The position numbers were made by a program, and so were the translations under genes. Below, one piece after another: positions 6,281-7,305 of a DNA stretch of 7,305 nt. This DNA is from Halobacteriales archaeon QH_10_65_19 (GTDB taxonomy: Archaea > Halobacteriota > Halobacteria > Halobacteriales > Haloarculaceae), in NCBI GenBank assembly GCA_003022085.1, contig PXQK01000005.1, positions 1 to 7,305 on the forward strand, read 5' to 3'. The notes below the pieces were generated by a model. That model worked only from the letters and a program-made list of their open reading frames with translations, was not told the DNA's origin and did not search any database. Positions within the stretch are counted from its first letter, which is position 1. Every line of letters starts with the position of its first letter.

Positions 6281-6847
6281 CTACTCCTGCAGGAGGAAAA
6301 ACAGCGCGACGAGGACGCCGCCGAGCACGATCAGCGAGCCGAGCAGGACGAGCGTCTGCTGGATGACGAGCGCGGCGACGAGCGCGACGATCAGCGCGAG
6401 CACGCCGAGTCCGAACACGAGCAGTTGCGGGGCGGGAAGCGGGCTCGATCCCGACTCCGCCGGCGCCCGCTGTGGCTGGGCCAACGACTCGTCGACCTGT
6501 ACGGTCTCCTCCGCGGCCTCGGGTTCGACCACTTCGACGTCTATCCAGCGCGTCTCGGCGCCGTAGGCCGAGGCCACCTTGAGCTTGCCCAGCTGGGGGT
6601 CACCGTTCAGGCGGTCCGTGTTGACATCGATCCGGATGAACCGCTGAGACTCGCCTTCGACGTAGTGGTTGCTCGCGTCGATCGACGCTACCTCCGAGAG
6701 CGGGTCGTCGAGGTGGAGGTGAATGTGCAGCGACTCGCCGTGGTTGATCAGCCGCACGTCGAACGACTCGGAGGCCTGGAAAGAGTCGGGGACTTCCAGC
6801 GCGTGTAGCTCCTCGCGGCTGATGTGCACGGGCAACTCGTCGGTCAC
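6281..6847 (-). CDS. Uncharacterised haloarchaeal membrane protein, two C-terminal helices
   Basis: A 188-residue protein of unknown function. It begins at GTG 6845-6847, with an AT-rich box 28 bases upstream that suits a leaderless transcript. Residues 1-108 look like a small beta-rich soluble domain: alternating hydrophobic segments such as FDVRLINHGESLHIHLHLDD (29-48), then RFIRIDVNTDRL (69-80) and KLKVASAYGAETRWIDVEVV (88-107). A polar linker with Ala, Glu and Pro (109-139) leads to two hydrophobic helices, about 142-162 and 166-185, ending in LLQE. There is no signal peptide. The domain resembles immunoglobulin-like or arrestin-like cytosolic folds only in general pattern; I do not claim a match. 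I think it corresponds to a haloarchaeal domain-of-unknown-function family (possibly DUF7524), from memory and unverified. It lies 79 bp downstream of the Trm112-type gene. Confidence 0.75.
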   Translation of the reverse strand: MTDELPVHISREELHALEVPDSFQASESFDVRLINHGESLHIHLHLDDPLSEVASIDASNHYVEGESQRFIRIDVNTDRLNGDPQLGKLKVASAYGAETRWIDVEVVEPEAAEETVQVDESLAQPQRAPAESGSSPLPAPQLLVFGLGVLALIVALVAALVIQQTLVLLGSLIVLGGVLVALFFLLQE

Positions 6848-6870
6848 GCCTATGGCTGCGTAGCGAGGGT

Positions 6871-6882
6871 AGAAAAATCTTC
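6871..6882 (-). promoter_or_regulatory. TATA-like box before the minus-strand membrane protein gene
   Basis: On the minus strand the sequence reads GAAGATTTTTCT, with the T-run (6873-6877) centred about 28 bases before the GTG at 6847. That spacing fits a haloarchaeal promoter for a leaderless mRNA. The same T-run lies about 50 bases past the stop of the upstream Trm112-type gene and could also end that transcript. Confidence 0.45.
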
Positions 6883-6926
6883 AGGCGGGCGAGTTGTGCG
6901 GCTCCGACGGCGCTGGCCAGACGTTG

Positions 6927-7121
6927 CTACGCGGACGCCTCCTCGCGCATGTCCGGCGGCAGCAGGTTCGGTATTCCGTCCTCGATCGGGTAGGTCTCGC
7001 CACACTCAGTGCAGACCAGCGAGCCCGAGAGTATCTCCTCGTCGTCGCGCTCATCGACTTCCAGTTCGAGGCCGTGTTTGTCCAGGGGGCAACACAGGAT
7101 GTCCATCAAGTCCTCTTTCAT
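6927..7121 (-). CDS. Trm112-type zinc protein (methyltransferase partner)
   Basis: A 64-residue protein of the Trm112/UPF0434 family (PF03966). Archaeal and eukaryotic Trm112 proteins bind and stabilise several SAM-dependent methyltransferases that modify tRNA, rRNA and release factor. Seen here: MDILCCPLDKH (6-16), LVCTECGETYPIEDGIP (35-51) and NLLPPDM (52-58). Cys10 or Cys11 with Cys37 and Cys40 could bind zinc; the second cysteine of the usual first CPxC pair is replaced (CCPLD), so the site is incomplete or uses both Cys10 and Cys11. Length is normal for prokaryotic members. The ATG is at 7119-7121; an ATTC-containing, only moderately AT-rich stretch near 7143-7149 lies at promoter distance but is a poor TATA match. 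The start seems right because MKEDLMDIL aligns with the usual N-terminus. Confidence 0.88.
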   Translation of the reverse strand: MKEDLMDILCCPLDKHGLELEVDERDDEEILSGSLVCTECGETYPIEDGIPNLLPPDMREEASA

Positions 7122-7208
7122 ACCGTGGCATGGCTGGCCTGAGGAATAGGGTTTGCGCTTGGCATCGTTGTATTCTCTGTGTTCTTTCGAGTAGCTCGAA
7201 CTGGTATC

Positions 7209-7305
7209 ATACGGTCGTGCGTGATTATTTTCGAGCAGTGCACCACATATCGGCGTCTCAGCCCCCGAAACTAGGTATCTGTGACGGGCCGGCGGTAAAG
7301 AGTCA
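7209..7305. mobile_element. Second copy of the inverted-repeat element, cut by the window end
   Basis: The left end ATACGGTCGTGCGTGA (7209-7224) differs from the left end at 6097 at two positions. By hand alignment the first part (7208-7253 against 6096-6141) matches in about 39 of 47 columns, and the next 52 bases (7254-7305 against 6142-6193), of equal length in both copies, match at about 32. The last 15 bases, GGCGGTAAAGAGTCA, match 14 of 15. The window stops exactly at the TCA where the right inverted repeat begins, so the right end is not visible. It lies in the 184 bp upstream of the Trm112-type gene and has no coding capacity. The AT-rich TTATTTTCG (7225-7233) within it might act as a promoter element. 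Confidence 0.6.

Noticed and set aside
6284..6295. Perfect 12 bp palindrome CTCCTGCAGGAG
   Set aside because: It lies inside the last codons (Leu-Leu-Gln-Glu) of a coding gene and is explained by codon use.
5497..6366. Long plus-strand open frame crossing the btuF-like gene, the gap and the next gene
   Set aside because: Arg- and Gly-rich composition typical of a GC-rich shadow frame; it runs through the inverted-repeat element and antisense into a real gene, with no recognisable motif.

Overview
This window looks like a chromosomal segment of a halophilic archaeon (class Halobacteria). Reasons: a GC-rich sequence with very acidic proteins, genes whose AT-rich boxes sit about 27 bases before the start codon (typical of leaderless haloarchaeal transcripts), an archaeosortase-type C-terminal anchor on a secreted protein, and a cobalt-type (cbi) cobalamin pathway. 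All assignments come from reading motifs by eye; no database search was run.

Layout. Positions 1-5932 form a cobalamin (B12) block. cbiA (cobyrinic acid a,c-diamide synthase, +) starts in an ATGA overlap with a stop codon that may end an upstream gene outside the window. It converges with a minus-strand pair, cbiE (C5-methyltransferase of the corrin ring) then cobQ/cbiP (cobyric acid synthase). Divergent from cbiE, across a 105 bp gap with an AT-rich promoter and a small inverted repeat, runs a plus-strand pair: btuF (secreted, membrane-anchored corrinoid-binding protein) and, 7 bp later, a second BtuF-like protein with no signal peptide and four notable cysteines. Synthesis (CbiE, CbiA, CobQ) and uptake (BtuF) are thus side by side, but no btuC permease or btuD ATPase is present.

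Positions 5933-6280 are a convergent non-coding gap. Its main content is a 110 bp element (6097-6206) with 16 bp terminal inverted repeats (15 of 16 paired) and a flanking 4 bp direct repeat CGTC. A second, diverged copy begins at 7209 and is cut by the window end exactly where its right inverted repeat should start. This looks like a small non-autonomous transposon (MITE-like) or a dispersed structured repeat, and is the most unusual signal here.

Positions 6281-7121 hold two minus-strand genes: a small Trm112-type zinc protein (methyltransferase partner) and, downstream of it, an uncharacterised haloarchaeal protein with an N-terminal soluble domain and two C-terminal membrane helices. I saw no tRNA, rRNA or CRISPR array.
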